This document shows positions 1 through 6,233 of a stretch of 17,083 nt of DNA, one piece after another. This DNA comes from an uncultured Porticoccus sp. Its GTDB lineage: Bacteria > Pseudomonadota > Gammaproteobacteria > Pseudomonadales > Porticoccaceae. The stretch lies in assembly GCA_950063125.1 (NCBI GenBank), contig CATLZI010000011.1, positions 1 through 17,083 on the forward strand, read 5' to 3'. The notes under the pieces were generated by a model that saw nothing but the letters and a program-made list of their open reading frames with translations, was not told the DNA's origin and did no database searches. Every line of letters begins with the position of its first letter. Position 1 is the first letter of the stretch. The position numbers were made by a program, and so were the translations under genes.

Positions 1-1
1 G

Positions 2-49
2 TCGGAGACTGAGCCGGAGACTGAGTCGGAGACTGAGCCGGAGACTGAG
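2..49 (+). repeat. 12-bp coding tandem repeat (four units)
   Basis: Four near-identical 12-base units of the form (T/C)CGGAGACTGAG stand head to tail, differing only at the first base. They are read in the PanC frame as the tetrapeptide S/P-E-T-E. The pattern decays after base 49 into irregular X-Glu dipeptides up to about base 110. The array probably continues to the left of the window. Because the unit is a multiple of three, copy-number change would keep the frame. Confidence 0.9.
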
Positions 50-964
50 CCGGAGCAAGAACCTGAACATGAGCAGGGACCTGAGTCGGAGCCGGAGTTG
101 GAGGACGAGTCATCATCTGACTTTGAGGACGCGCTTGCATCGCTCACTGATGTACTCACGAACCGGCCTACCCCCTCGTCGCAGGAGGACAGTTTTGTAC
201 CGACCATGGGGAATTTGCATGATGCGCACATTGCCTTGATCAACCAGGCACAGCAGACCAATGATATCGTGGTCTGCTCCATTTTCGTCAATGGACTCCA
301 GTTTGGCCTCAACGAGGACTGGGACAAATATCCCCGTACCCTTGAAGCTGACTCTGGTCGTCTGCGCGACGCCGGTTGCGATTTTCTGTTTCACCCCAAT
401 GATCAGGAAATGTATCCCAATGGACTCGATACCCAAACCCGGGTGATTTGTCCGACCATGACCGACGTGCTCTGTGGTGCCAGTCGTCCTGGGCACTTTG
501 AGGGCGTCACTACGGTGGTGACCAAACTCTTCAACATAGTACAACCGGATGAGGCGGTTTTCGGGATGAAGGATTTTCAACAGCTGGCCGTGATTCGGCG
601 CATGACAGAAGATCTCTGTGTCCCCGTCGTGATTACCGGGGCGCCGATTCACCGTGAACCGGATGGCCTGGCCATGAGTTCCCGGAACAGTTTTTTGACG
701 CCCGAGGAGCGGCCCAAAGCCAATCAGCTGTATCTCAGCCTCAACTGGATTGTGAGCCAGATAAACGCGGGTAATCGCGATTACAAGGCTCTTGAAAAAC
801 AGGCCAGTGAGCAGATTGAGGGCGTTGGTTTCAGGGCCGACTACATCAGTGTCTGCAATAGCAAGACACTGCAAATGGCGGCAGATGACGATCACGACAT
901 TACTGTTCTGGGCGCCATGTACACGTCCGGTGCCCGCTTAATTGATAATATTTCCCTGAACTAG
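2..964 (+). CDS. panC: PanC-like pantoate--beta-alanine ligase with acidic N-terminal extension (5' end outside window)
   Basis: PanC condenses pantoate with beta-alanine using ATP in the cytoplasm, the last step of pantothenate synthesis. The family core is complete from the FVPTMGN signature (about base 194) through the [32 protein letters not shown] and AMSSRN blocks to a normal C-terminus ending in ARLIDN. The HIGH-type motif keeps both histidines (HDAH, 218-229), and the catalytic Lys-Asp and following Gln residues are kept in GMKDFQQ. The frame is open from base 2 with no ATG before the core. About 35 residues of Glu-rich repeat precede it, so the true start lies upstream; the TTG at 98 sits inside the acidic run and is an unlikely start. 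The usual N-terminal helix is only loosely recognisable (about 128-165). Three normally conserved residues are changed: HDGH to HDAH, FVNP to FVNG and GEKD to GMKD. The panD gene follows 12 bases later. The family assignment is firm; full catalytic activity is not. Confidence 0.88.
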   Translation, partial: SETEPETESETEPETEPEQEPEHEQGPESEPELEDESSSDFEDALASLTDVLTNRPTPSSQEDSFVPTMGNLHDAHIALINQAQQTNDIVVCSIFVNGLQFGLNEDWDKYPRTLEADSGRLRDAGCDFLFHPNDQEMYPNGLDTQTRVICPTMTDVLCGASRPGHFEGVTTVVTKLFNIVQPDEAVFGMKDFQQLAVIRRMTEDLCVPVVITGAPIHREPDGLAMSSRNSFLTPEERPKANQLYLSLNWIVSQINAGNRDYKALEKQASEQIEGVGFRADYISVCNSKTLQMAADDDHDITVLGAMYTSGARLIDNISLN

Positions 965-976
965 AGGAATCGCTTT

Positions 977-1357
977 ATGCTGAATACCATGCTTAAAGGC
1001 AAACTTCATATGGCCAGCGTTACCCATGCGGAGCTCTGGTACGATGGTTCCTGTGCTATTGATGCCAACCTGCTGGAGATAGCGGGGCTGAGAGAATTTG
1101 AACAGATCGACATCTACAATGTGAACAACGGTGAACGATTCACCACCTACATTATTTGTGCAGAACACGGCTCCGGTATTATTTCTGTGAATGGCGCTGC
1201 AGCTCGCAAGTGTCAGGTGGGAGATCGTTTGATTATTGCCACCTATGCCCAATATACCGAAGAAGAGTTGGTCCGACACAAGCCTAAACTGGTTTATCTG
1301 GACGAATGTAACAAAATTGTTCGGGCGTCAAATACTATCCCTGTCCAAGTTGCCTGA
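977..1357 (+). CDS. panD: Aspartate 1-decarboxylase precursor
   Basis: PanD makes beta-alanine from L-aspartate, the second substrate of PanC. It is a pyruvoyl enzyme that is made as a proenzyme and cleaves itself between Gly24 and Ser25. The cleavage site is visible as Y22-D-G24-S25-C26. Family active-site positions are present: Lys9, His11, Arg54 and Tyr58 in the NGERFTTY block. The ISVNGAAAR motif and the C-terminal IPVQVA ending are typical. At 126 residues the length is normal for the family. Position 12, Arg in E. coli, is Met here. The start is supported by an AGAGGA ribosome site at 963-968, which overlaps the end of panC, with 8 bases of spacing. This indicates a panC-panD operon. 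No panB is visible in the window. Confidence 0.97.
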   Translation: MLNTMLKGKLHMASVTHAELWYDGSCAIDANLLEIAGLREFEQIDIYNVNNGERFTTYIICAEHGSGIISVNGAAARKCQVGDRLIIATYAQYTEEELVRHKPKLVYLDECNKIVRASNTIPVQVA

Positions 1358-1543
1358 CCTGAGACCTTGTCCCACTACTGTTTCGGTCAATAGAGTTCCG
1401 GAATGAACGACCAGGTATCGTCTTTCTCTTGTCAAAAGGTCCCCGGGTAGGGCTAGGAGATGTGTCGGCTTGTAACGCCTGAACAGGGTGGGGTGGGGCG
1501 CCAATAGTGATTAGAACTGTGTCACCCCAGCCAGGATATTGGG

Positions 1544-2071
1544 CTAGGTTGGCTTAATGGCATTTTCAGAGGGAAGCGCTGCTTCTTCGTCACCTTCAAT
1601 TAAGGGGAGATGATTGATGACGCTGCTCAGTTTGTCGAGGTGCTCTCCTGAAATATCTATAAAACGGAGAACTATTCCTGCTTTCTTCTTACCCCGCCGG
1701 ATTCTAAGAAAAGCGGCTTTGATATTTTTGATGACTACCACTTCATTCAAATCGGAAAATAACCTAATTTCCTTAAACACAGTGTTCTTGCCATCGGGAA
1801 ATATTTTCTCCAGGACTTTTTCAGTTACCCCTTCATTGAGATAGAGGCAACCACCCCTGATGTTTAACACCATGTAGCCAGACCTTGTGTCTTCATAAAA
1901 TGAGAATGGGTCCAGATTTTTGAGAGTTATCTCACATCTGCCGATCACCCGGTTTCCGCTAAATTTCCTTTTGTCCCGATTTTTCCCTTTCACAATATTG
2001 CTTTGCCTTCTAACTTTATGGGCGCAGTGGGTAAACGTTTGCTCTCCATGACACACCGATTCGCAAACCAT
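1544..2071 (-). CDS. PilZ-like small protein, degenerate c-di-GMP motif
   Basis: I recognise this only at the level of fold pattern. A basic stretch (residues 32-41, RDKRKFSGNR) is followed by a beta-rich region, a NIRGG turn at 70-74, a late segment AGIVLRFIDI (131-140), and a helix (about 142-153) before an acidic tail. This order resembles a PilZ domain (RxxxR, then D/NxSxxG, then a hydrophobic GI.F strand and final helix). Neither binding motif is exact, however: the arginines are spaced differently and the expected Ser is Arg72. Loss of c-di-GMP binding is therefore possible. The first 26 residues are Cys/His-rich and not PilZ-like. A GTG at 1993, preceded by AGAAGG, would give a 149-residue protein closer to single-domain PilZ size. 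It lies downstream of the GGDEF gene on the same strand with a 190-base gap. Other beta-rich families are possible. Confidence 0.5.
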   Translation of the reverse strand: MVCESVCHGEQTFTHCAHKVRRQSNIVKGKNRDKRKFSGNRVIGRCEITLKNLDPFSFYEDTRSGYMVLNIRGGCLYLNEGVTEKVLEKIFPDGKNTVFKEIRLFSDLNEVVVIKNIKAAFLRIRRGKKKAGIVLRFIDISGEHLDKLSSVINHLPLIEGDEEAALPSENAIKPT

Positions 2072-2231
2072 AAATCATGTTTTGTCAGTTTGATATCATT
2101 GAGTGCAAAAGAGGTAATTTAAAGAGTATGGTAGAGCATATATGGTAATCCATGCCCGACGATGTGCGGTTCACACTACTTTATCAGCATGTAGGAAAAA
2201 CACACTCACCTGGATGTGATCAGCTACTGGT

Positions 2232-2254
2232 TGCGTTAATTTATAATTAACGCA
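2232..2254. repeat. Perfect inverted repeat (10-bp arms, 3-base loop)
   Basis: TGCGTTAATT (2232-2241) and AATTAACGCA (2245-2254) are exact reverse complements around TAT. The structure starts 7 bases past the stop codon of the GGDEF gene on the minus strand. No T-run follows on either strand, so it is not a textbook intrinsic terminator. It could be a weak terminator, an mRNA-end hairpin, or an operator for the downstream PilZ-like gene. The arms are seen directly; the role is inference. Confidence 0.75.
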
Positions 2255-2261
2255 GGAAGAA

Positions 2262-3170
2262 TCAAGAAATGCAATTTCGGCCGTTCTTTTTTGCATCGTA
2301 TAGTGCCTGATCAGATCGTCTTATGAGCTCTTCGTGGTGCTCCCCATGACGATATGAGGCCAAACCAATACTGACTCTCGGTGTAATGCTGTGGTTGTTT
2401 ATTTCAACAGCCGAGTTGCCAAGTGATGCCATGATCTGTTTTGCTGCACTGCGGGCACCAACAAGATCTGTGTTAGGTAATAGCAACACAAATTCATCTC
2501 CACCGAATCGAAAGGGAAGATCCGAAATACGCAGTACCTGCCTGATAGCTTTTGATGCGTGCTTTAATATCTGGTCACCGCCGATATGACCGACCCGATC
2601 ATTGATTATTTTAAAATTATCAATATCAATCATCATGACTGACAGGTCGTAACCATGTCGCTCAGCTCGTTTGGTTTCTTTGGGTAGTAGTTCGTCCAGT
2701 GATTTTCTGTTCATGACACCGGTCAAGGCATCATAGAAGGCCATTTTTTCCATTGCCCGGAAATCCAGGGCATTTTTCAGATAGTGAGCAAGGCAACCAA
2801 TACTTTGTTCATGAACAAACAGATCCTGTTCAGAGAAGCGTTTTTGGCTGCTGATAGTCAAGTCCCCCAGATAACGTTTTTGTAGTCGCAAAGTGTAGTG
2901 GGCCTTGTGAACCCGCAGTGACCCCGATATAAGAGAGATATCGTCATCAGGATAAACATATTCAACGCTGCCCAAGGGTTGTTGTTCGCTTAACCAAACG
3001 AAAAAGTGATTGATCAGGGAGCCGACATCAAGTGAACCCTGAAGCCTTTGGTGAAGCCTCAACTGGTTTCTGTCCGAGATCAACTGATGGGGCGGCTGGT
3101 TTTGTGGCGAGCGATCCGCCGGGGATTTCGCTACATTTTGCGAAGTGTTTATCGGTATTACTTTTTCCAT
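2262..3170 (-). CDS. Diguanylate cyclase, N-terminal GAF-like sensor plus GGDEF domain
   Basis: This enzyme should make cyclic di-GMP from two GTP in the cytoplasm. The GGDEF domain occupies about residues 141-302. It begins with the FYDALTGVMNR segment (145-155), followed by the metal-binding DIDNFK block (182-187), the intact GGDEF signature at 223-227, SIGLAS (267-272) and the closing YDAKKNGRN (291-299). An RxxD inhibitory site (R214-I-S-D217) stands five residues before GGDEF, the usual spacing, so product inhibition is expected. Residues about 35-140 have no membrane segment and look like a divergent GAF-type sensor domain, which is tentative. No good ribosome-binding site precedes the ATG. 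A sigma-70-like promoter lies about 80 bases upstream, so the gene is probably transcribed separately from flgZ. The location beside flagellar genes suggests control of motility. Confidence 0.92.
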   Translation of the reverse strand: MEKVIPINTSQNVAKSPADRSPQNQPPHQLISDRNQLRLHQRLQGSLDVGSLINHFFVWLSEQQPLGSVEYVYPDDDISLISGSLRVHKAHYTLRLQKRYLGDLTISSQKRFSEQDLFVHEQSIGCLAHYLKNALDFRAMEKMAFYDALTGVMNRKSLDELLPKETKRAERHGYDLSVMMIDIDNFKIINDRVGHIGGDQILKHASKAIRQVLRISDLPFRFGGDEFVLLLPNTDLVGARSAAKQIMASLGNSAVEINNHSITPRVSIGLASYRHGEHHEELIRRSDQALYDAKKNGRNCIS

Positions 3171-3256
3171 AAAACATGTATGTCCATGTCTTTGCTAGCC
3201 GAATCAAGAGTGGCTGAAATTCTGATGGGTGGTAAGTATGAGGCAATAAAAAAACT

Positions 3257-3285
3257 ATTATGAGGGATCGAATACTTCTTGACAA
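3257..3285 (-). promoter_or_regulatory. Sigma-70-like promoter for the GGDEF gene
   Basis: Read on the minus strand, TTGTCA (3285-3280, five of six matches to TTGACA) and CATAAT (3262-3257, five of six matches to TATAAT) are separated by exactly 17 bases. Transcription would start near 3250, leaving an untranslated leader of about 80 bases before the ATG at 3170. Identified by eye, not experimentally. Confidence 0.6.
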
Positions 3286-3349
3286 TTAAATGGCGAGTTT
3301 ATTTATTTGTCTTTTTTTGCTGCCAGATAGACGGAAAATTGACGGTTTT

Positions 3350-4057
3350 TCAGGCCGGCAGACCAGTGCGGATATGATGTCGTTGCAGTTTCATCAACCA
3401 TTGGCTGAGTTGTTTGCGAGTCAAACTGGATAGTGAGCTGAACTCCATGCCAATTCTGCTGGCTGGTACCTGCGGGGCCGCTTTGTTGTACCTGACCTGA
3501 GCGTCGAGTGATAAGGGTTCGAAGTCAGTAAAGTTGATTTCGCAGTGAACGAGTTGTGTGTCGCTGATCGTTTGCGGCACATGGAATCTGATACAGAGAC
3601 CGTTATCTGAAATGTTTTCGAGCTCCGCACGAAGCCTTTGTCCGTCCTGGGTCAATATGTTAACCGAGGGTGCCTGCTCCCTTCGTATCGGCACCCTGAA
3701 GCTGGTGCGTTGCTCTGAAAAGTCAAGCTGTTGGGGGAAGGCGATTTTGTGACAGGGAAAACCGTCTTCTTCAATGGTTGGGGACAGGTGTCTGGATTTG
3801 AATTGGTAAAGGGTGCCGCCATGGCTCACCTGTATCGTCAGGTCGTCGCTGGACTTGAGTTGTTTGTTGCCTTCCTTGGGAATCAACGGGGCGATACGCA
3901 ACCAGTTGCCTGGCATGCTGACCAAGTAGGAGGTGTGAGCAACATTCTTTTTACCGAATCTCACCTGTAGTGGCACTCGGGCCTGCTGAAAATTTTTCAG
4001 CAGTGCGGTAATTGAATCCGCTGAAGAAACGGTGTCAGTCATTGTCCGGGTGCCCAT
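3350..4057 (-). CDS. flgZ: YcgR/FlgZ-type flagellar brake, PilZ-domain c-di-GMP receptor
   Basis: YcgR/FlgZ proteins bind c-di-GMP and act at the flagellar motor to restrain swimming. In the 235-residue product the first half (about 15-110) is a YcgR-like N-terminal beta domain. The second half is a PilZ domain with both binding motifs intact: R117-T-S-F-R121 (RxxxR) and N148-I-S-D-N-G153 (D/NxSxxG), followed by RIGMEFSSL. The length is close to E. coli YcgR (244). The frame stays open further upstream, but that part lies inside flgN and looks unlike the family. I chose the ATG at 4057, four bases after the flgN stop, with GGAAAAG about 10 bases before it; the ATG at 4042 is an alternative. 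The flgM-flgN-flgZ order is known from Pseudomonas, which supports the name. Confidence 0.88.
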   Translation of the reverse strand: MGTRTMTDTVSSADSITALLKNFQQARVPLQVRFGKKNVAHTSYLVSMPGNWLRIAPLIPKEGNKQLKSSDDLTIQVSHGGTLYQFKSRHLSPTIEEDGFPCHKIAFPQQLDFSEQRTSFRVPIRREQAPSVNILTQDGQRLRAELENISDNGLCIRFHVPQTISDTQLVHCEINFTDFEPLSLDAQVRYNKAAPQVPASRIGMEFSSLSSLTRKQLSQWLMKLQRHHIRTGLPA

Positions 4058-4061
4058 TGGC

Positions 4062-4538
4062 TCAGACTTTTCCGAATGAGCGTGTGCTGGTGCCCGAAAC
4101 CTTATCTCCGTGATTGGAGTAGGTGGGTGTGGTATTTTCCTGACGCAGAATGTTGAGTGCGCTGGTGGCATAACGCTGTTGTTTTAGAATGAGCTTGCCG
4201 TTGTGGCGGTTTATCTCCTGGCAGCGTGTTGCCAGGTCGTTTAGATCGTTGATGGCGGTCAGCAAGGGTTTTGGATTGATGCTATCCGAGGCCAATTTCT
4301 CCATACCCTCCCGGCCCTTGCTTCCAGTCATTTTCTGCATTAATTGTTCCCGGGCATGGGTTGCATGGCGCTGGGAGTCCAGCAGTCTATTTTTCTCCGC
4401 GGTAAGAGCCTCGATCTCACTAATATCGGTTGAGAGGAGCGCTTCGGTTTCTCTTGTCAGAACATCAAGCAATAAAGACAATTGGTTTAGCTCTGAAACC
4501 AGCAAGTTGGCGAAATTCTTTTCCGGCCCGTGATCCAT
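4062..4538 (-). CDS. flgN: FlgN-type flagellar export chaperone
   Basis: FlgN is a cytoplasmic chaperone that escorts the hook-filament junction proteins FlgK and FlgL, both encoded in this window, to the export gate. The 158-residue product is mostly helical. A long amphipathic segment at about residues 8-70 carries heptad-like leucines (LVSELNQLSLLLDVLTRE), and a second helical region spans about 90-135 (NDLATRCQEINRHNG). This is the FlgN pattern. The C-terminal 25 residues are Ser/Thr-rich and likely disordered. It starts 3 bases after the flgM stop and ends 4 bases before the proposed flgZ start, so the three genes look co-transcribed. Sequence conservation in this family is low, so the call leans on length, helical pattern and position. 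Confidence 0.9.
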   Translation of the reverse strand: MDHGPEKNFANLLVSELNQLSLLLDVLTRETEALLSTDISEIEALTAEKNRLLDSQRHATHAREQLMQKMTGSKGREGMEKLASDSINPKPLLTAINDLNDLATRCQEINRHNGKLILKQQRYATSALNILRQENTTPTYSNHGDKVSGTSTRSFGKV

Positions 4539-4541
4539 AAG

Positions 4542-4841
4542 TTATAAAAGGTCCCGCTCGGTTTGCAGCAGCTTGCTGACAATTTTATCAGTGTCAATCT
4601 GGTACTGGCCATCAGCTATCGCCGTTTTAATCGCATTGACCCGCTGGCTGTCAATGTCAGGGATTTGGGACAGGCTTGCTTCCAGCTTGAGCATTTCTGT
4701 TGCTGCAGCGGTCAGTGTGACGCTATCGTTTTGCCCTGTAGACGATGCACCGTCCCTGGAATCGGTTCGTGATTTTTCGGATGTGCTGCCAGCTCGCTGC
4801 GAACCCTGGTTCAGGTCAGCTCTGGTGGGTTTGATGTTCAT
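4542..4841 (-). CDS. flgM: Anti-sigma-28 factor FlgM
   Basis: FlgM binds and blocks sigma-28 (FliA) and is exported once the hook-basal body is complete, which releases late-gene expression. The 99-residue form starts MNIKPTRADL, like other FlgM proteins. It has a Ser/Thr/Arg-rich disordered first half and a conserved C-terminal sigma-binding region: DSVTLTAAATEMLKLE followed by VNAIKTAIADGQYQID and KIVSKLL. The ATG at 4862 in the same frame would add seven residues. I prefer 4841 because GAGAG lies a few bases upstream and the N-terminus then matches the family. A sigma-28-like promoter stands just upstream in the flgA-flgM gap, giving the usual feedback. It is followed closely by flgN. Confidence 0.93.
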   Translation of the reverse strand: MNIKPTRADLNQGSQRAGSTSEKSRTDSRDGASSTGQNDSVTLTAAATEMLKLEASLSQIPDIDSQRVNAIKTAIADGQYQIDTDKIVSKLLQTERDLL

Positions 4842-4888
4842 GTCACTCTCTATAGGTTTCATAGCTGGTAGGCCATCTCTCCTGAATC

Positions 4889-4915
4889 ATAGCGGCAAAA
4901 GATAGAAAAACTTTA
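4889..4915 (-). promoter_or_regulatory. Sigma-28 (FliA) promoter for flgM-flgN-flgZ
   Basis: On the minus strand TAAA (4915-4912), a 15-base spacer and GCCGCTAT (4896-4889) match the enterobacterial sigma-28 consensus TAAA-N15-GCCGATAA at all four -35 bases and six of eight -10 bases. The predicted start of transcription is near 4882, inside the gap between flgA and flgM. It would let flgM be re-expressed late while flgA is transcribed early. Confidence 0.75.
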
Positions 4916-4934
4916 GTGCGCACACTGGGTACTA

Positions 4935-5645
4935 TTATGGCACGCTTACAGTCCCGTCGAAATTGGCAATACCCTCCACCTGCTGGTTGCTGCTCAGGTT
5001 TGTTACCCGCACACGTTCACCAGCTGTGGCGTCTCCCAAGGCCTTGCCCTGCATTCGCACCTGCAGATTGCCGGCGCCGGCAACCAGTGTGACCTGTTGG
5101 CCCCGTTTGATTACTTTCGGGGGTCTGAGTTGATTGACTCCTATTGTGGAGCCAGCGTCGAGTGATCTCGTTAGCTCCATCCCGATAATCTGCTCCACTT
5201 CGTAGACAACGCCACTGATGGCCGTATCGATGGGCTGGTCAATAACAGTGAGATCGGCCTCGCTGATTATAGTGTTGCGTGCCAATGGTCTTGCCAACAC
5301 CGGTACCGCCCGTTGTGCAGAGATATGTGCGCGCACATAAATTGTCCAGGGTTGGCTGGACGCACAGCGCACACCAACATTAACGGCACCGAGGGAAGGG
5401 GCTCCCGGCGGCATAAAGGTATCCAGAGGTTGTTCGCAGCCGGGCAACCTTAGTCGTTCATCCAGAGAGCGAACCCGGACCTTCACATTGTCATAGCCGA
5501 GAGCCTGAGCTCTTCTTTTACCGGCAAGAACAACGGTATCCGTGATGCTTTGCAAAGATTGATTACCCTGATTTGAAAAAGCTCCCTGGCAGATAGCTGA
5601 CAGTAGCAGGCAGGGTAACAACTGGAAGCGCCAAATTTTTGTCAT
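4935..5645 (-). CDS. flgA: FlgA, periplasmic chaperone for P-ring assembly
   Basis: FlgA assists polymerisation of FlgI into the P-ring in the periplasm. The 236-residue product begins with a Sec signal peptide (MTKIWRFQLLPCLLLSAICQGAFS, cut after about residue 24). An N-terminal domain carries the paired cysteines of LPGCEQPL and VGVRCASSQPW. A SAF-like domain follows (VPVLARPLARNTIISEADLTVID), then the C-terminal beta region with RGQQVTLVAGAGNLQVRMQGKALGDA and a close around FDGTVSVP. An upstream in-frame ATG at 5684 lies within the sigma-54-like promoter element and would spoil the signal peptide, so I take the ATG at 5645. It is divergent from flgB. No good ribosome site is visible, only AGAG. 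Confidence 0.94.
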   Translation of the reverse strand: MTKIWRFQLLPCLLLSAICQGAFSNQGNQSLQSITDTVVLAGKRRAQALGYDNVKVRVRSLDERLRLPGCEQPLDTFMPPGAPSLGAVNVGVRCASSQPWTIYVRAHISAQRAVPVLARPLARNTIISEADLTVIDQPIDTAISGVVYEVEQIIGMELTRSLDAGSTIGVNQLRPPKVIKRGQQVTLVAGAGNLQVRMQGKALGDATAGERVRVTNLSSNQQVEGIANFDGTVSVP

Positions 5646-5679
5646 TTGCTCTGGAAAATAATGAGTTCCCCCTCGTTTA

Positions 5680-5695
5680 AGCATTAACCGTGCCA
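5680..5695 (-). promoter_or_regulatory. Sigma-54 (RpoN) promoter for flgA
   Basis: On the minus strand TGGCACG (5695-5689), four bases and ATGCT (5684-5680) match the sigma-54 consensus TGGCACG-N4-TTGC(A/T), with one mismatch in the -12 box. The invariant GG and GC are present at the correct spacing. Transcription would begin near 5669, about 24 bases before the flgA ATG chosen here. Confidence 0.8.
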
Positions 5696-5704
5696 GTTGT
5701 CATG

Positions 5705-5723
5705 GGCGGCAAACTTTGCCGCC
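5705..5723. repeat. Perfect 19-bp inverted repeat in the flgA-flgB control region
   Basis: GGCGGCAAA and TTTGCCGCC are exact reverse complements around a central C. The centre lies about 45 bases upstream of the predicted flgA start and about 118 bases upstream of the predicted flgB start, positions where sigma-54 activators can bind. It does not resemble the published Pseudomonas FleQ site (GTCAAT-type), so the binding protein is unknown. Confidence 0.8.
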
Positions 5724-5736
5724 GGGGTGAAGGGTT

Positions 5737-5750
5737 GCCGATGGATCGGC
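5737..5750. repeat. Second inverted repeat, 6-bp arms
   Basis: GCCGAT-GG-ATCGGC is an exact inverted repeat 13 bases to the right of the first one and about 89 bases upstream of the predicted flgB start. It may be part of the same activator-binding region. Arms this short can arise by chance. Confidence 0.5.
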
Positions 5751-5805
5751 TGTCAGTGTTGCCGTTATTTTATTTAAGTCATTGAAATAAAATAATTAAA
5801 TATGT

Positions 5806-5821
5806 TGGCACGCAATCTGTA
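5806..5821 (+). promoter_or_regulatory. Sigma-54 (RpoN) promoter for the flgB-flgL operon
   Basis: TTGGCACG ending at 5812 is a perfect -24 element. CTGTA at 5817-5821 stands where the -12 TTGCA should be and matches it at three of five bases; the invariant GC is GT. Spacing is correct and the expected start of transcription is near 5832. The sequence on the left (5766-5802) is very A/T rich. The strong -24 box and the position before flgB favour a real promoter, but the weak -12 box lowers certainty. Confidence 0.6.
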
Positions 5822-5847
5822 TAGGAAAAGGGTAGAGGTTTGAATAA

Positions 5848-6231
5848 ATGAATGTAATTGACAAAGTTTTTGGTATCTCTCCGTCGGTCCTGGCGCTGCG
5901 TTCGCAGCGTACAGAAATGATCTCCGCGAATCTGGCCAATGCGGATACTCCTGGGTACAAGGCAAAAGACATTGATTTTCAGGCTGCGCTTGGTCGGGCC
6001 ACAGGGGACTACGAATTGTTGCAAACCAATAAAGCCCACATGACCGTGAACGGTATCGATAAGGAAGAGGGGATGTACCGGGTCCCTATTCAGCCGTCAC
6101 TGGACGGGAATACGGTTGAAACAGATCGTGAACATGGGGCGTTTATGGAGAACGCGATTCGCTATCAGGCCAGTCTTGATTTCCTTGATGCGCGGATTAA
6201 ATCCACATTGCAGACGCTGCGTGGAGAGTGA
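5848..6231 (+). CDS. flgB: Proximal rod protein FlgB
   Basis: FlgB is one of the axial proteins forming the proximal rod that crosses the periplasm. The 127-residue product has the family N-terminal signature SQRTEMISANLANADTPGYKAKDIDF (about 19-44) and the C-terminal helix with ENAIRYQASLDFL, both needed for the terminal coiled-coil packing of rod proteins. It has no signal peptide, as expected for a type III-exported protein. AGAGG at 5834-5838 stands 9 bases before the ATG. It is the first gene of the flgBCDEFGHIJKL run and overlaps or abuts flgC. Confidence 0.97.
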   Translation: MNVIDKVFGISPSVLALRSQRTEMISANLANADTPGYKAKDIDFQAALGRATGDYELLQTNKAHMTVNGIDKEEGMYRVPIQPSLDGNTVETDREHGAFMENAIRYQASLDFLDARIKSTLQTLRGE

Positions 6232-6233
6232 CT

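Noticed and set aside
1..110. The tandem repeats at the left edge as a CRISPR array
   Set aside because: The units are 12 bases, contiguous without spacers, and are translated in frame with PanC.
113..895. Long open frame of 260 codons antisense to panC
   Set aside because: It mirrors a strongly conserved coding sequence, has no recognisable domain or ribosome site, and covers only the body of panC.
1486..1498. Possible G-quadruplex (GGG-T-GGGG-T-GGGG)
   Set aside because: Only three G-runs are present within reach; a fourth is missing on this strand.
1358..1543. Small gene or RNA between panD and the PilZ-like gene
   Set aside because: No open frame with a ribosome site, no tRNA-like fold and no convincing terminator could be seen in this 186-base gap between convergent genes.
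3028..3285. Minus-strand open frame of 85 codons over the start of the GGDEF gene
   Set aside because: It overlaps the GGDEF N-terminus in another frame and includes the predicted promoter; composition is not protein-like.
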